64,000 nt of DNA, taken from Lates calcarifer. Taxonomy: Eukaryota > Chordata > Actinopteri > Centropomidae. The stretch covers positions 5,722,601 through 5,786,600 of the forward strand of contig NC_066838.1 of the NCBI RefSeq assembly GCF_001640805.2, given 5' to 3'. Within the stretch, counting starts at the first letter, position 1. Each line of letters begins with the position of its first letter. Of the stretch, positions 14,501-26,958 are shown piece after piece. The notes under the pieces are model-generated. The model did not search any database. It saw only the letters and a list, made by a program, of their open reading frames with translations, and had not been told where the DNA came from. Both the position numbers and the translations under genes were made by a program.

Positions 14501-17500
14501 CAATTTGAAATTATTTTGTGCTCTCACTGATGTTTCAGTTTCAACATTTGTCAGTGGCATTTGTTATTCCTTCACATGGCTCCATGAATGGGGCCTAACA
14601 GTCTATGTGGGAATATCTCAACAGGCTAACAAAAAGTCAGAAAATGTTTCAGCAACACAGCAGTTTCTGAGGAGTCCTCTGAACACATTAGTGCTTTTTA
14701 AGTATACAGCCTTTCCAGGAAGACAAATTACCATAATTAGATGGCACCCCACCTTAAACCTCAAGTTTTTTTTTTTTTATATCATACAGTAACTCACAGC
14801 TCTCCCAGATAACTCTAATGCATCAGAGGTCAGAGTACATCTTGCACATCTCGCTTGTTTTCTCTGAGAGTGTGTCATAAATCATTTCCAATCCAACAGT
14901 GATGACTAATGCCCAGAGGAAATTGCAAAGACGCTGAAAAAATTTGCTGAGTTAAATATTTTCACTTCTAACATTCCACATGTCATCCATGACATCTGAA
15001 AGCTTATCTCTAAAGTTATACATCCTCAGTGTTTAAGATTGCTTTTTAATAATACCCAGTTTATAACCAAACGTGGCCAAATATGCTGGCCCTATTCTCC
15101 TTTTTGATTGTGAGCCAAATGTCTGGAACTGCTCCACTGGAATCAGTCCAGACCTTGAAAAGTTGAGGGACAATATGTTTGACTGTTCCTTTTCAGAGGA
15201 GTGTGTATTTCTATTTAATCTGATACTGATAAGTGATACCAAAGAACTGGTTTACCCTGTTCAGACAGCATAAATATACACTGTATCTATACATCTTGTA
15301 CTGTAGGATTCCCAAACGCACCACGCAACCACAACTGAAATCATCATAAAAAAGCACTAAACAAAAGAGGAATAACAACACATTGTACTATTGTTGCTCT
15401 GTATTGGGATTTAGTGTCCATGTTACTGGAGCTACACTTTGTGACAATTAGGAGCCTGTATAGTGATTACTGTTTGAATCACTGATAACAGGTTACATTA
15501 TTATTGGTGTTTCCTCTACCATTGTCTTGGCAGGGCAGCCCGCCCCAGCAAAGGGACACCCCGCCCTCCTAAGAAATACAAAAATGAAAAGATCATCTAC
15601 AATTGTGTTTTTCTCCTCACTGTTTCATGTGCACCTTCCCGTACGCATCCGCACCAGGAGTGGAAGAGCTGCAGAAGAGACAGGTGAACAACTCGCCTTT
15701 AAGTGCTTGACCCTTAGAAATCAGGATATCTCATCCTCTGCTGCACTGATTTTAACCATGCTAATCTGAGAAAGATACAGATCAGAGTTTTCCTCCACAT
15801 GGCCATCTAAATTTACATCCCTCAACCATCCACCCCACTCATGTCTTGTTTCATACACTCAGACAGCATGACCACACTCAATGTGACCCTGATTTTTTGA
15901 TGGGTAGCATTCTCTGGTCAGTCTGGCCTGTGGGTGAAAAATAGGCTACAGAGTTTCTCTATCAATAATCTTCTTTAAAATCAACACCAACATGGAAGGA
16001 CAGCACGCACCAAACTTTACTCTCTCAGGGTTCTTAGCAGACTGTCCATTCTACTGCTGCACATGTTACTCTGACACAACAGACACAACAGTCTCCTGTT
16101 TAAAAAAAAAAAAAAAAAAAGGGCAGGCAGGTAGGAACTCAATTGCTCCTTAACAGGACATTAAAAAGGCAATTTAAATGTAAGAGTGCTGTAACTGATG
16201 ATATATATTACATAACGTACCAATAGTACCAAAATAATATTGTGGAATTATTACAGCAGAAACATAGTATATTGTAAAATCAATTAGTAGAGTAAGTGAT
16301 AAATAAAAATCTAATGTGTACAATAATTAAAGGTTACACTCAAATTGATAAATCATTAAAATATCTGCACAAATTTGACTGCTATGCGGTCCAGACAATA
16401 CAGTGGCATTAGCTGGAAACTAGCGTACACACTGACCATGTACAGTATAGGAATGTTTGTGTGTGTGTTTGTGTGGCAGCTCAGCCTCTGGTCTCAGAAC
16501 TCACTAGGAAGTTCATCTCAGTCAATGCCACCCTTGTGAAATTAGCATCCCATGACTTTGTATGCGATCGCCCTGCATCTAAAATCCACCTCATGTTCTG
16601 TCTGAACACACCAGCCTCTTTGTAATCTTCGCTCTTCACACACTTTCTTCGTACCTGGCAGGGTTGAATAGTTTCAAGACTTCATTGCCTTTTTTCTTTA
16701 CTTTGTTTCTGTCATGAGCTTTATCTCATAGGCCCAGACCAATTCCTCTTTACAGCTTATTTTATTCACATTTGTCTCATACAATTTTTTTTCTTTAAAA
16801 CTGCTGATTTGTTCTCTCTGACCTTCAACTTCCTATTTCCACAGACATGTGCCTAACACAGAAAGTAAAAAGAACCTCCACCTCCACCTCAAAGCTTAGA
16901 TTTCTCACTTCAGACTTCACTGGTTTCATTCAGACACCATCTGTGACCACAAATGCTACTAAAGAGCTTATATTGTTTGGCTTTGGGAAGTTTTAAGCTT
17001 ATTTTAACCTCTGTGAACAAACTCAACATAAACCAATCATGCCTCTCTCCAGGACCCCACTCCTAATCACAAAATCAGGCCAGGTCATCATACACACTTC
17101 AACTTCTGCCAAGTTAATTGGGAGCTGGCATGTTGTCAATGTAATAATCAAGGCATCAAATTATGATTATAATTTCCTCTTTAAAGCATGGAGAGGAACG
17201 GGACCATACATTTGTCTCCAAGTCATTCTTCTCAATCATCAGACTAACATATTTATGCATGCTCCTTGTGTCTTGTCATTCATTGTCCACAGAGATAGAG
17301 CCTTAATTCCCCTGAGGATAGACAAAGCTCTCTCACTCCCTCACTCCTCTGCCACCAACTTCCAGGCATTTGACAACCCAGTTCACATTCTGCTTTCTGA
17401 ATTCATGAATTAGTGATTTTAAATGTTGAATCATCTCCCAACCGATGCATCTGACGCTCAGTGGCAATGCTCGAGTATTATTTATGGATTTAAGCTCTTT

Positions 17501-18083
17501 GGCAAAAACCCTGACAGCTTCCTTTAGCTGTTGCAATCAGGTAGTATGACTCATTCATACACAACAACACAGAGGTGAACCGGGCTCTATCTAACACCAT
17601 CAGCAAGGCTTCCCCCAAGGCTGTGTAAGATCGGCTGTGCTACTCCCACTGAATACTAATGAATGAATATAATCACACCAACAGCTACATCTTCACCTGC
17701 TCCAGAGTGCTGCTGTGTAGCTAACTTTGTGCTCTAACCTCCATGTGGTGGAGACAAACAAACTGATTTCTAATACAACAGACATGCAATAAATCCTCCT
17801 TAATGGAGGTTATAATGTTCAGTTTGTGTTGAAACTGTTAAAAAAAAATGTTAATTCAACTGTATGATCATTTTGAAGGCTGTAGTTTGTCATCCTGTTG
17901 AACTGTGTTGCAGCTTGGTGGTGTGCACCAGTGTGGTAAAACACATTCTGACACTGCGTTATTGTCTGTTACCACAGTTTAGTACCATGAAACTAGAGGC
18001 TTCTTTTTGTAAACATGTTGCGACAGAGATGTAACATGGACAACATGCTTTACTACAATGTCATGGTAAGGTTTTCATTTCAG
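8576..18083. other. Non-coding stretch, nothing recognised
   Basis: This is AT-rich gene-free sequence. It includes an A-rich end at 9184-9206 (AATAAACTTT then A10), a TA-rich run at 13545-13571 and 19 A at 16102-16120. Open frames here are short and show no recognisable domain. Confidence 0.6.
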
Positions 18084-18700
18084 CTTGAGAGTAACCAGGA
18101 TACAGCAGCTGATGCAGGATGTGGAGGAAAAAAAAAAGCTGTCAGTGAAGCTTCCGGAACCACAGAGGAGGAGGTCAGTAAAGAACCTGAAGAACAAGTA
18201 CAACATTAATGATTTCTAAATGTTACTCAATGTTTGCTTCTCTTCTCACTTTCTGTCATTGTTCCTGTAATGAAAGCTGTAGAGTGCTGGTGGCTCTCAG
18301 CTCTGCACAGGAGACGTAGAAGCTGCTCTCTACAGTTACATCTGTGCCTGCAGACAGAGACCAGCTCAGGATGGACAGGATGCAGCAAAAAGTGGAGACA
18401 GCCAGTTATCAGGTCACTGCTTTGCCGATCCATACATACAAACTGCATTCACTTCTGTTGGCTGTTTTGGGCGCCTGCGGTTTGTTTTTGTCTCTGCATG
18501 TTACAGCCCAAAAGGAAATATTTTCTTGATAATCAATCAAACAGATGATTGAGAATCAGGAGGAGCTGAGGACAGAAGTACTGTGAACAGAAGGAGCAGT
18601 CTAGACAGTTGGAGACTGCACAAACATCCAAACAGGACGATACACTCATAATGAGTACACAGCTGGAGGCGCTACAGACATGTGTTTCAGGACAACTGGG
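18084..18700 (+). pseudogene. Coiled-coil gene relic (possibly CENP-E-like), frame-broken
   Basis: Three short plus-strand stretches have coiled-coil-like coding character. 18085-18219 reads RIQQLMQDVEEKKKLSVKL and then RRRSVKNLKNKYNIND, after an acceptor-like TTTCATTTCAG. Near 18317-18412 is VPADRDQLRMDRMQQKVETA. At 18546-18698 is MIENQEELRT and then, one base out of frame, EQKEQSRQLETAQTSKQDD. The ERDQL and NQEELR style resembles vertebrate CENP-E and similar giant coiled-coil proteins, but I cannot name the parent. The frame break suggests a duplicated fragment that has decayed. Functional short exons of an unrecognised gene remain possible. Confidence 0.35.
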
Positions 18701-18947
18701 TCTTTTTTTTCCCCCCAAATCAAATCTTACCAAATATAGAAAACATCCAATCACAGAGCTTGAATTCTGTTACATGCGCTACTAAAAAGAGGTGTTTGTT
18801 ATTTAGCCTATACTCTGACATTTTTGGGGTGTACAAAATAACAGAAACACCTCCTTAAAACAACACATGACATCCACAATTACAATCTTCAGTTTGTTTC
18901 AACACAAACAGAGAATTGTAATTTATTGTGAATGAAGGGTCTTGGCT

Positions 18948-18973
18948 TCTATATGTAAATATTTACATATAGA
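18948..18973. repeat. Perfect 26-bp palindrome
   Basis: TCTATATGTAAAT followed by its exact reverse complement, centred between 18960 and 18961, with no spacer. It lies about 250 bases after the coiled-coil relic. Confidence 0.9.
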
Positions 18974-20569
18974 CAGTCTGTTGTATCAAGCAGGTACAAT
19001 GTGTCTGTCAAAAACATTCTGTATCAGTTGAGGATGTTTGAAGCTGGCAAGAAAGGGAAATATTTTATGATTTGGTATCTATGTCTGGCTTGGCAATCTG
19101 TGGATCACAATAAAATCTATTTACCTGTCTAGGTCAGACAGTCATGAAGGTCACTCTCCTCCTGAGTCTATTTCTGGACAGGCCAGGACAGTCAGTTTTG
19201 CTCCATTATGCTGAGCTCAGTGCCAGATTTGGCTCCTTTTCCTCCTGCAGCAGCATGAGGATGTGTGCTCAAGTTTTAACTTGAACAATGTTAATTTACA
19301 CTCCTCTTGTAAACACAGAATTAGCTGAAAATGTCTTACTTTTATAATGCTTTAGCAGCATTGCCTCTTTGTCTGCTTGGAGTTCAATTATGTTTTGTTC
19401 ATTTTGCTGAGAAGGATTTATTGAGCTACACACAGCGACCTTAATGGACTCAGCAACTCTTTCCACTGTTTAGCTGATTTCTGTTATCTCTCCATTAATT
19501 TAAAAGCTTTGCTAAGACAAATGAGTACAATTCTTATATGGTAGTAACACTGATAGTGGTGGTGTGACTACTGTAGTACTTTGAGTTATATTTGAAGAAG
19601 TACTATTAAATACATAGCCAAATGTATTTGAAATTTCTTGTGACAGGTGTCATACCAAGTTGTATAGAGGTAAATCTTCTGGAATTCTGTGTCCAGTGAA
19701 CACTTTCAGAACATAAACCAGCTGACAGCTTGCTTGAAAATAATTGCAATACAGTGAACCAGAGCAGTAGAAAACTGCAGTCCATCTCATGAGACACAAG
19801 GAAATCTCACAGAATTCAGTATCAGTGTGTCACGTTCTCCAATGCAATATCCTTGACCAATCTCTAATTTATACTGGGTGTTCTAGAAACTGCAGAGTAA
19901 TCATGATTGGCATGAATCATCACTGTTAAAAGTATGAAATTAAGATCTGTCAACTTCAATTTGTGGTTTTCAATCTTGAGAGGTAATTTCTGTTAACTGC
20001 TTTAGGCAGCTGTTCCCTGTACAAAACCTCAAAAGATAAAGATATCAACTTTAAGCAAACATTTGTTTTATGTCAAAGTATAAACCGACTTTTAACTGTG
20101 CAACTAAATTTTTCATTGAAATCCAGAAACACCTCTGGCTTACAAGACACAAACAAAATATTATATAACTATTATCTCTAACACCACCATAGATCATAGA
20201 TGAGGGATTTGCTAACTTCCTGAAAACCCACATCACCTCTCTGCTGAGTCTTTGTTTTTTCAAAAGAAATACTTTCAAAAGTATTCAACAGAAATCTCCT
20301 GTAGGAAAGCCAAGGACCATTTATTCAATCAAGTCTACTTCAATTTCCACCCCCACATTCCTTTTCTTTGAGTCCCTTCAGTAAGTCTGATCTCTCAGAA
20401 GCTGCCTTGGTGTTATGAATAAAATTAGTGACACATAATGCTGGCAGATTTCACAAAACTGCCATCAGTGTGCAACAGACATGAGTTTACTCACTTCAGT
20501 TTCCTGTTTGCATCAAACAGACAAGAGTGAGAAGGGGCTGCACTTTATACAATAGAGATCCAGGTATCA
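18974..20569. other. Non-coding stretch, nothing recognised
   Basis: No coding segment or repeat recognised on either strand. Confidence 0.55.
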
Positions 20570-21340
20570 CTTGAGTCGTGTTGTTAACACCGCCATGACA
20601 GGAGAAGCAAACGTAAATGACGCCAGCGCCGATTTCAAGCCGTCAGAGTTCACTTTACACTTTAAATCCGCGGAAACTGAATTGAATTAAATGAATCTTG
20701 CAAAACTTGATAGGTTAAACATCACTGACCCTTGCAATGCCCCTGGTGTCCTTTTCACTTGAAGACATGACCTGAATTCAATAATGTTTTTTAGTTCTAC
20801 TAACATAAACATGTTTTAATCCCACATTTATTTCGTGTTGTGAGTTGCTCGTTGCTGTGAGAGTAACAAGTTAGCTCCACAAAATTCAAGCCACGATGCA
20901 TAGGTCTAAAATGCCTTTTAAGAGAATATAAAATGTGAAGGAAATCATGTAAATTAAACAAGACATTAAAGTTAGGAAGCGTTTGATTATGTACCTGATA
21001 TGAAGTGAGCACTACAGAAGTGGAATTCGTTGCCTGGGGGTTTCCATCGTTTCCGTTTTCTCCTGTTCGCTTCTAGCACGTTAATCCATTTCTGTGGTCG
21101 TTCGGGATCTTCGGGAATCTGATAAAATGCTCTCCATTTTGCTTGTCCCCGACTATTCTGGCACAACAGCTATCCACCATGTTCACATGTTCACACACAG
21201 CAGGCAAAGAGACAAGTTAGCCGATAGCAGAGACTTAGCAGTAATTTGAACAGCCGCGGCGTTTTAATTTCGACTGTTGCATGCCGGGATTTCGCGACGT
21301 CAACTACCGAGCTTTATGGAGCGTGTAAGGAAGCGCAGGT
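20570..21340. promoter_or_regulatory. CpG-enriched patch around the THAP-like exon
   Basis: CpG dinucleotides are much more frequent here than in the flanking 20 kb, for example GCCGCGGCG near 21254 and TTTCGCGACGTC near 21291. It looks like a promoter CpG island for the THAP-like exon. It also holds a 31-codon plus-strand frame starting in good Kozak context (20595-20690), with no recognised homology. Confidence 0.35.
20995..21180 (-). pseudogene. THAP-type (C2CH) zinc-finger exon with disrupted N-terminus
   Basis: On the minus strand, from 21163 to a donor GTACAT at 20994, the frame reads CQNSRGQAKWRAFYQIPEDP, then ERPQKWINVLEA and NEFHFCSAHFISG. This is the THAP DNA-binding pattern: Cys, 16 residues to a Pro, the conserved Trp in QKW, and the closing C-x2-H-F; exon 1 of THAP genes typically ends just after CSxHF. 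An ATG at 21180 begins MVDSC in a different frame, and a stop (21172-21170) precedes the CQNS frame, so the first Cys and start codon are out of register by a few bases. Either this is a decayed or single-exon relic of a THAP gene or THAP-transposase, or the sequence has a small deletion. I found no downstream THAP exon. Confidence 0.5.
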
Positions 21341-23830
21341 GTGATAGGTGAAGCAGGATAGGGGGCTCTGGTGGACAGGTGAGGGATGACAAGAGTTGCA
21401 GATGCAGAGTTTCGTAATAATTATAGAGGAAGGAAGAGAGAAGGTTGGAGAGAGTCTTCATAACGTCTGCTGTAATAATTGTACTTTATGAATGTTATGA
21501 GCGAAGGTTTCCACTTATGGTGCATGTTATTTTTGTTTATGGAGTATGTTCCTGAAGAAAATTAACATATGTGAAATAATGCTAAATCACTATGTTGATT
21601 TTTTGTTCAGATGAAAGTGTGTTTGAAGGCCTGAAGCACTGTGTGTTAGACTCAATACTTGAAGATTGTTCTCCCAGTGTGATGATGGGAAATAACTAAA
21701 ACCTGTCTGACTCACAGATTTAGTTTGACTTCTCAAAGTCAACACAGTTTTCTCTTCATTACTTTTGTTCTGAATTATTTATTTGTCAGCAGACATTTGT
21801 GTTTTTTATAAAGCAAACCAAAAATAATGAGTTTTATCACCAGTAGCTTACTCATTTACACCAACTGGGAGTTAAATCAATTTATCAAGTTTTCATGTGG
21901 AGTGAAGCATATCCTGACAGGACACAATTCCTATTACTTCTCATACATATGCACATGCAAACACGTCATAATATAATAGCTGAAAATAGTATTTATTATT
22001 CAAACTGGTACACAGTCAAGTATTTTTTCTGTGTGTTCATATGCAAGCATAAACAGTTGTGACTTTGCTGTCTAATAACTAGTATATCAGAGTAATTAGT
22101 CAAGTCAGGTCATACATCAATAAAAATTTGTTATATCCTTCCTCTGGGCTGATAAATGGATGACTAGCCTTACTTCTGGTAAAAGCCCAGAGGGAATTAA
22201 GATCAATGCAATTCTGTAATTGTCTGATGATTAATGATGAGCTGTGTTTACTCAATTAACAATATCTGGACTTCCTCTCCCTCATTTTTTAGTATTGTTG
22301 ACCCAGAACTAGTCAAAAGAATCAGATCACATTAACTTTACACAGTGAGGGTCCACGCATGATGAGAGTAATTAATTGCTGTTTGTGACAAGTGTAAGGT
22401 CCAACCTCACATGCTTATATGCACTATATTTATAAATAGTTTCTTATATTACATGTTGCTTAATTATGTTTTTTTTTTCATGTGTATGCATTTGTGTCAT
22501 GCATTTATACGTTCACCCATTTACATCTGAACATCAGAGCCACATGTTTCCATTGGGTTTTAAGAATGACAATTGAAGCATGAAGCAGTAAACCAATACA
22601 GATCACCCTTGTCATTTTGCAGAGCTTTTGTCTAAATCCTGCAGCCAATGTGTAATGAATCTAAATTGTGATATATCTTCACCAGTATTATTTATACAAC
22701 CGTTAGTCCCCACCCCCATTGTCATTATGGATCCACATGTCTTTCTGTGTGCTACAGAGAGAGAGAAAGGAAGGTCACCTGTGTCTGCCCTTGGTGGACA
22801 TTGATGGCATTTTGCTTGTGTTAACTAACACTGTAAATAAATAAAATGATTACATGGAGACACCAGAGCAGACCTGTACACAAATACACAGTAGGTGCCA
22901 AGGACACAGGGTCATTTCTTCTTCTCAGCTGTAAATGTAGAAAGTCATCTTCAGCAAATTGAGCTGATCTCATTTAGAGAAACTGCATGTATAGTAAGTT
23001 CATTTATTTATACATTTGAGGGTACAATCAATTAAGAGGGCATCAGTGTCATTTGCTCTTATGAAAACGTGAAAGGGCTGAAGAGCAGTTTAAGTGTGCA
23101 GTGAGGCTACTGGAAGAGCTACATTTTTATTGCAGTCAGTGGTGAAACATGTCAGCACAATTACCATTACCAAAATGCACATAGTCCATCTGTTTCTGAC
23201 CTCTCTTTCTGCAGTTCTCTCATAAGAGTCAGATCACTAATGGTTTCATTGATTGTTGGCTCTTATCATTCATCACCAAAGGGTCAATGTCCCACCTCTG
23301 TCTAATGGCACTGTTTAAACATGAATCTTTCATCTTTGAATAAATGTCCTGCGCAGATGGGCTCAAACAAATTGAATGTGAAAGTGGCAGCCCTGAGGAA
23401 ACATTCAAATTGCACAAATTCAGTTTGGTGTTACATCACTCAAACGGTGTTTTCCACAGCAAAACTCTAAGTCTGATCTTTATATATAACACAAACTTGC
23501 ATTTTTCATCCACGTAGTGAAATGATAATATGCACGTATTCAGTCCCGTATAGATTCAGTTTGAAATGCTTGTCTCTACTGGTTGTTTGTCCTCTGGTCT
23601 GTGCTTTGGGTGGTAAAGACATCGGCAATTCCCCAGGCGCTGCAGAGAGTAAATAAGCCTTATGTGCTGTGTCGCCATCATCTGACTTTTATTAATGAGG
23701 CAATCAATTCCTATTTGTATCACCCTTTCAACTAAAATCCTGGCCTCACAATACTCAACAAATTGGCTGACCTAGGGTTGAGCATGAGGCATTGGAACAC
23801 TCCTTTGCTGTTTCATTTACAATCACCAAC
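21341..23830. other. Non-coding stretch, nothing recognised
   Basis: AT-rich sequence without a recognisable gene or element. Confidence 0.55.
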
Positions 23831-23866
23831 GGTTGTTAAATAGGTTGTTAAATAGGTTGTTAAATA
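23831..23866. repeat. Three exact tandem copies of a 12-mer
   Basis: GGTTGTTAAATA is repeated three times with no mismatch. Confidence 0.9.
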
Positions 23867-23980
23867 AAACCTGGCAATAGCAATGAATAAAACAACTATT
23901 TGCTGACGTATACACAGTTGTAGAGAGAGTGTGGCTTAATTTATACTGTAAGGCCACGACAACTCTGTATGTCTACAGAA

Positions 23981-24010
23981 TATGTGTATGTGCATGTATA
24001 CATACACATA
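23981..24010. repeat. 11-bp inverted repeat abutting the Tc1-like end
   Basis: Arms TATGTGTATGT (23981-23991) and ACATACACATA (24000-24010) with an 8-base loop. The right arm overlaps the outermost bases of the Tc1-like relic. Confidence 0.8.
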
Positions 24011-24182
24011 TCAGCCACAACATTAAAACCACTGACAGATGAAGTGAATAACATTGATCACCTAGTTACAGCACAATGTTCACCTGGGAAACCTTGGGTC
24101 CTGACACTCATCTGGATGTTACTTTGACACATATATGTTTCAGTGGCATGAGGGGGACCCACATGATATTAGACAGGTCCCA
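24001..24182 (+). mobile_element. Internally deleted Tc1-like transposon fragment
   Basis: 24008-24070 matches the inverted-repeat end of an abundant fish Tc1-like element (CAGCCACAACATTAAAACCA, then GTGAAGTGAATAACATTGAT). It jumps directly to transposase-coding sequence at about 24084-24132, translating as WETLGPDTHLDVTLTH. It then jumps to the element's 3' region at about 24143-24180 (GGCATGAGGGGGACC...ATATTAGACAGGT). The right inverted repeat is missing, so it is a non-autonomous deletion derivative. Identification is from memory of the family, not a search. Confidence 0.7.
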
Positions 24183-24499
24183 CAAATACTGGATCATGGG
24201 AGATTGTACCCGATCAACCCAAGTTACATATCATACCCTTTCTTTTAAAATCTCCATTTATGTATAAATTTGTCCTACAATATAATTAGATTTTCAGCTG
24301 AATTACAGATATCAACAAACACAATCTATTTCATCTAATAATTAACAATTCATTCTAGTTCTTATTGAAAACATACAACAAACAACAACAAACATTCACA
24401 GTGTAGGTTAGAAAACCAAAGTTAGCAAATCTGGCATCCAATCAATGAAATAAGATTGAAGGTGTGGTTTAGAGCTACTTTGATTTATAAGAAACACTT

Positions 24500-24910
24500 G
24501 CTCAAACACTCAGACATTTTGAGTTTGGTATTCACAAGAAACCTCTGCTGATTACAACTGTTCCCTACAAAAAGAACTCAGAAGACCTAAGATCAAGAAT
24601 TGTTGATTTGCATAAAGATGGAGAGGGTTACAAAGTTATCTTAAAGAGTTTATTGATCAGTCCACAGTGAGACACATTGTCTATAAATGGAGACAATTTA
24701 GTTCTGTGGTTACCCTCCCTGAAAGTGGGCGCCCAGCTAAGATGGCTCCAAAGGCACAGTGCAGAATGATAAGTAAGGAAAAAACAACCTCCACAGTAAC
24801 AACTAAAGGCTGAAAGGAATCACTGGAGCTAATTAACATCTCTGTTCATGAGTCTATCACACACAAATCATGGACAATGTGTCCATAGCAGGACACAAAG
24901 ATGCTGCTCT
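24500..24910 (+). mobile_element. Tc1-like transposase 5' relic (second family)
   Basis: Frame pieces include EDLRSRIVDLHKDGEGYKVI, SGRPAKMAPKAQCRM and SLELINISVHESI, interrupted by stops and a frameshift. These match the N-terminal paired-like (PAI/RED) DNA-binding part of teleost Tc1 transposases. The DDE catalytic part is absent. It differs from the relic at 24001-24182. Confidence 0.7.
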
Positions 24911-25099
24911 CCAAAACAGTGTTGTTTTTTTTTTGTTTGTTTGTTTGTTTTTTTTAAAAGCCATCACTATATCTATATGTAACCTCCCTCATATACCACC
25001 TACTCAAATGAAGGTCTTGAAGGCCATCTAGTGAAACACGGCTGCCATTACACCATACAATTGATACACTTCTTACAGCAAAACATCTCTCAGTTTTGC

Positions 25100-25105
25100 T
25101 TTATT
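25100..25105 (-). terminator. Candidate poly(A) signal for kcnq2 (distal)
   Basis: A second AATAAA lies 58 bases further downstream, followed by GT-rich sequence. The pair may act as alternative or redundant signals. Confidence 0.35.
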
Positions 25106-25162
25106 GACACAGAATGTAAATTAAAAAAGACCAAAAAGATGCTTTTTAGTGATGTACAAAGT

Positions 25163-25168
25163 TTTATT
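25163..25168 (-). terminator. Candidate poly(A) signal for kcnq2 (proximal)
   Basis: AATAAA on the minus strand, followed 35-45 bases downstream by a T/GT-rich stretch (CTTTTTGGTCTTTTTT read on the minus strand), as expected for a cleavage site. Confidence 0.4.
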
Positions 25169-26958
25169 ATTGAAGAGGAAGAAGGTGCAGTTACATGATG
25201 GTGCTGAACTAAGAGCTAGTGTTCCATGTAAAACCATACAGGCCTGCTCTTTGGGCTGTCGAAAAAAATGTCAGCAGGTTTGTTTCTTCTTTTCTGAAAA
25301 ATATGGGTAGTGTGTGAACAGTCTCTACTAAATTATATTTTCTCTGTTATCATGTCCATATTTTAGTGTTAATGTTAAAAGTTGATTTGCTATGTTAGTT
25401 TTAACAAGAAATTTTAATGCTTCAGATGTTCCTATGAATCCCATGCTTTTAGTATTACCAGTGGCTAAATTTGTCACCTACACCATCTGCTCTCAGGCTA
25501 TAACACCTACATAACACCTGAAATAGTACTTACTTTTATGAAATGTTAAGAATGAAATTGCTGATTAACAAGTTATAAAACAATGGATTTTGCTGTGAAA
25601 AATAAGGCCATGTTGATATTTGTAAAGGACAGTTCTTGATTGCCTTGCTTGCTTATTATTGCATTTCCTCATTTAGTGCAGAACTGACATAGCTGCAGAG
25701 AATCTAAATGAATGACCTATGCATTGCAGGCTAAATACCATCATGTCTGAGTAACAAGTATCCCATATGTTTGACTCAGTCCAGCTTCAGCACTGCATGT
25801 TGTGTGTGATAACAATACAAAATGTATGAGCTGATTTCCACATTGTTTCCATACATATAGTATGTGGCAATAAACATCTGCCTTTATATTTGATGTGTAC
25901 ATAATGTAAGGACATATTTGCCCAGAAAAGAAGAGCCATTGAAATTAGCAAGCTCAGGCTGCATTTACATGATTGGAATTCAAGCAAAGCTCCTTAAAAA
26001 TTAACACATTGTAGCTTGAAACCAGTCATGCATGCACAATTTCTTGTTTTAGTCACTGCTCTTTGTCTGTACAGAAGAAAAACGCTCACTGAGTTTTTGT
26101 GCTGACTTTTGCCACTGTTGTTAGGTCTTGTAGCCTGCTTAACACAGTCCTTAAATCAACCATTTAACATGCCATGCAGGAAGTTCACTGGTATTGATGG
26201 GGAATTATCCGCAATACTTTTAGGAGAGTTTTTCTGTAGTATTCAGTAAACACCAGGCTGAATTAATGATGCTGAAAAGCAAGCTTTTTTTTTTTTTTAC
26301 TCTGCAAGAATCTAATTGATTATCATAGCTAACATTTTGGCATCATAACACCTCAAGTCATTCAAAGGTATAGAAGTTATCAAGACACTATGCTAACCAC
26401 GTGATAAAACTTTAACAATCTTGCATTACTTACTGACACTATGTATTCAAAGTTAAAGTGGTCAGTGTTTAACAGAAGAAGTGCTGAGATGCACTTAAAT
26501 CAAAAATCAAAGTGATATTCTTGTTTGTTTGATGCAAATCAATATCAAGTTCAATGCAAAATCAAGTGCCCTACATCACACTCACATGTATTTTTAATTA
26601 CTAACAAATACAACAAAAATGCTCCCAACTAAGTTAAAGAAGTTTCCCTAAACAGCTATTTTTTTGATTTGATGAATACAACACAACTGTAATTTAGCAC
26701 TGCTTGTAAAGTGTAACATCACAAACATAAAAAATGATAAAAGACAAAATCATTGTTTTTATAAGAACATATTTTTACTATCCTCTATAATAAATAGCTT
26801 TACCATTCATTTCACCTAAAACAGTCTGTGTCTGCATCAGCAGCAGCAACAGTCAGTCAGCTGGCTACACACGCTCATGATAGGTCTCCTGTTGGCAACT
26901 GAAGCACTGATCTCTTTCCCCATGAACGTCTCTGCCAGGCAGAGCAATCCTTCCCAGC

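Larger units (their letters stand above)
25100..26958 (-). other. kcnq2: Probable kcnq2 3' UTR
   Basis: This is AT-rich non-coding sequence after the stop. I found no AATAAA on the minus strand until 25163-25168, about 1.8 kb downstream. Its extent is inferred only from those signals. Confidence 0.4.

Noticed and set aside
17039..17413. Plus-strand 124-codon open frame
   Set aside because: It has no domain or similarity I recognise, and no splice context or codon bias that supports coding.
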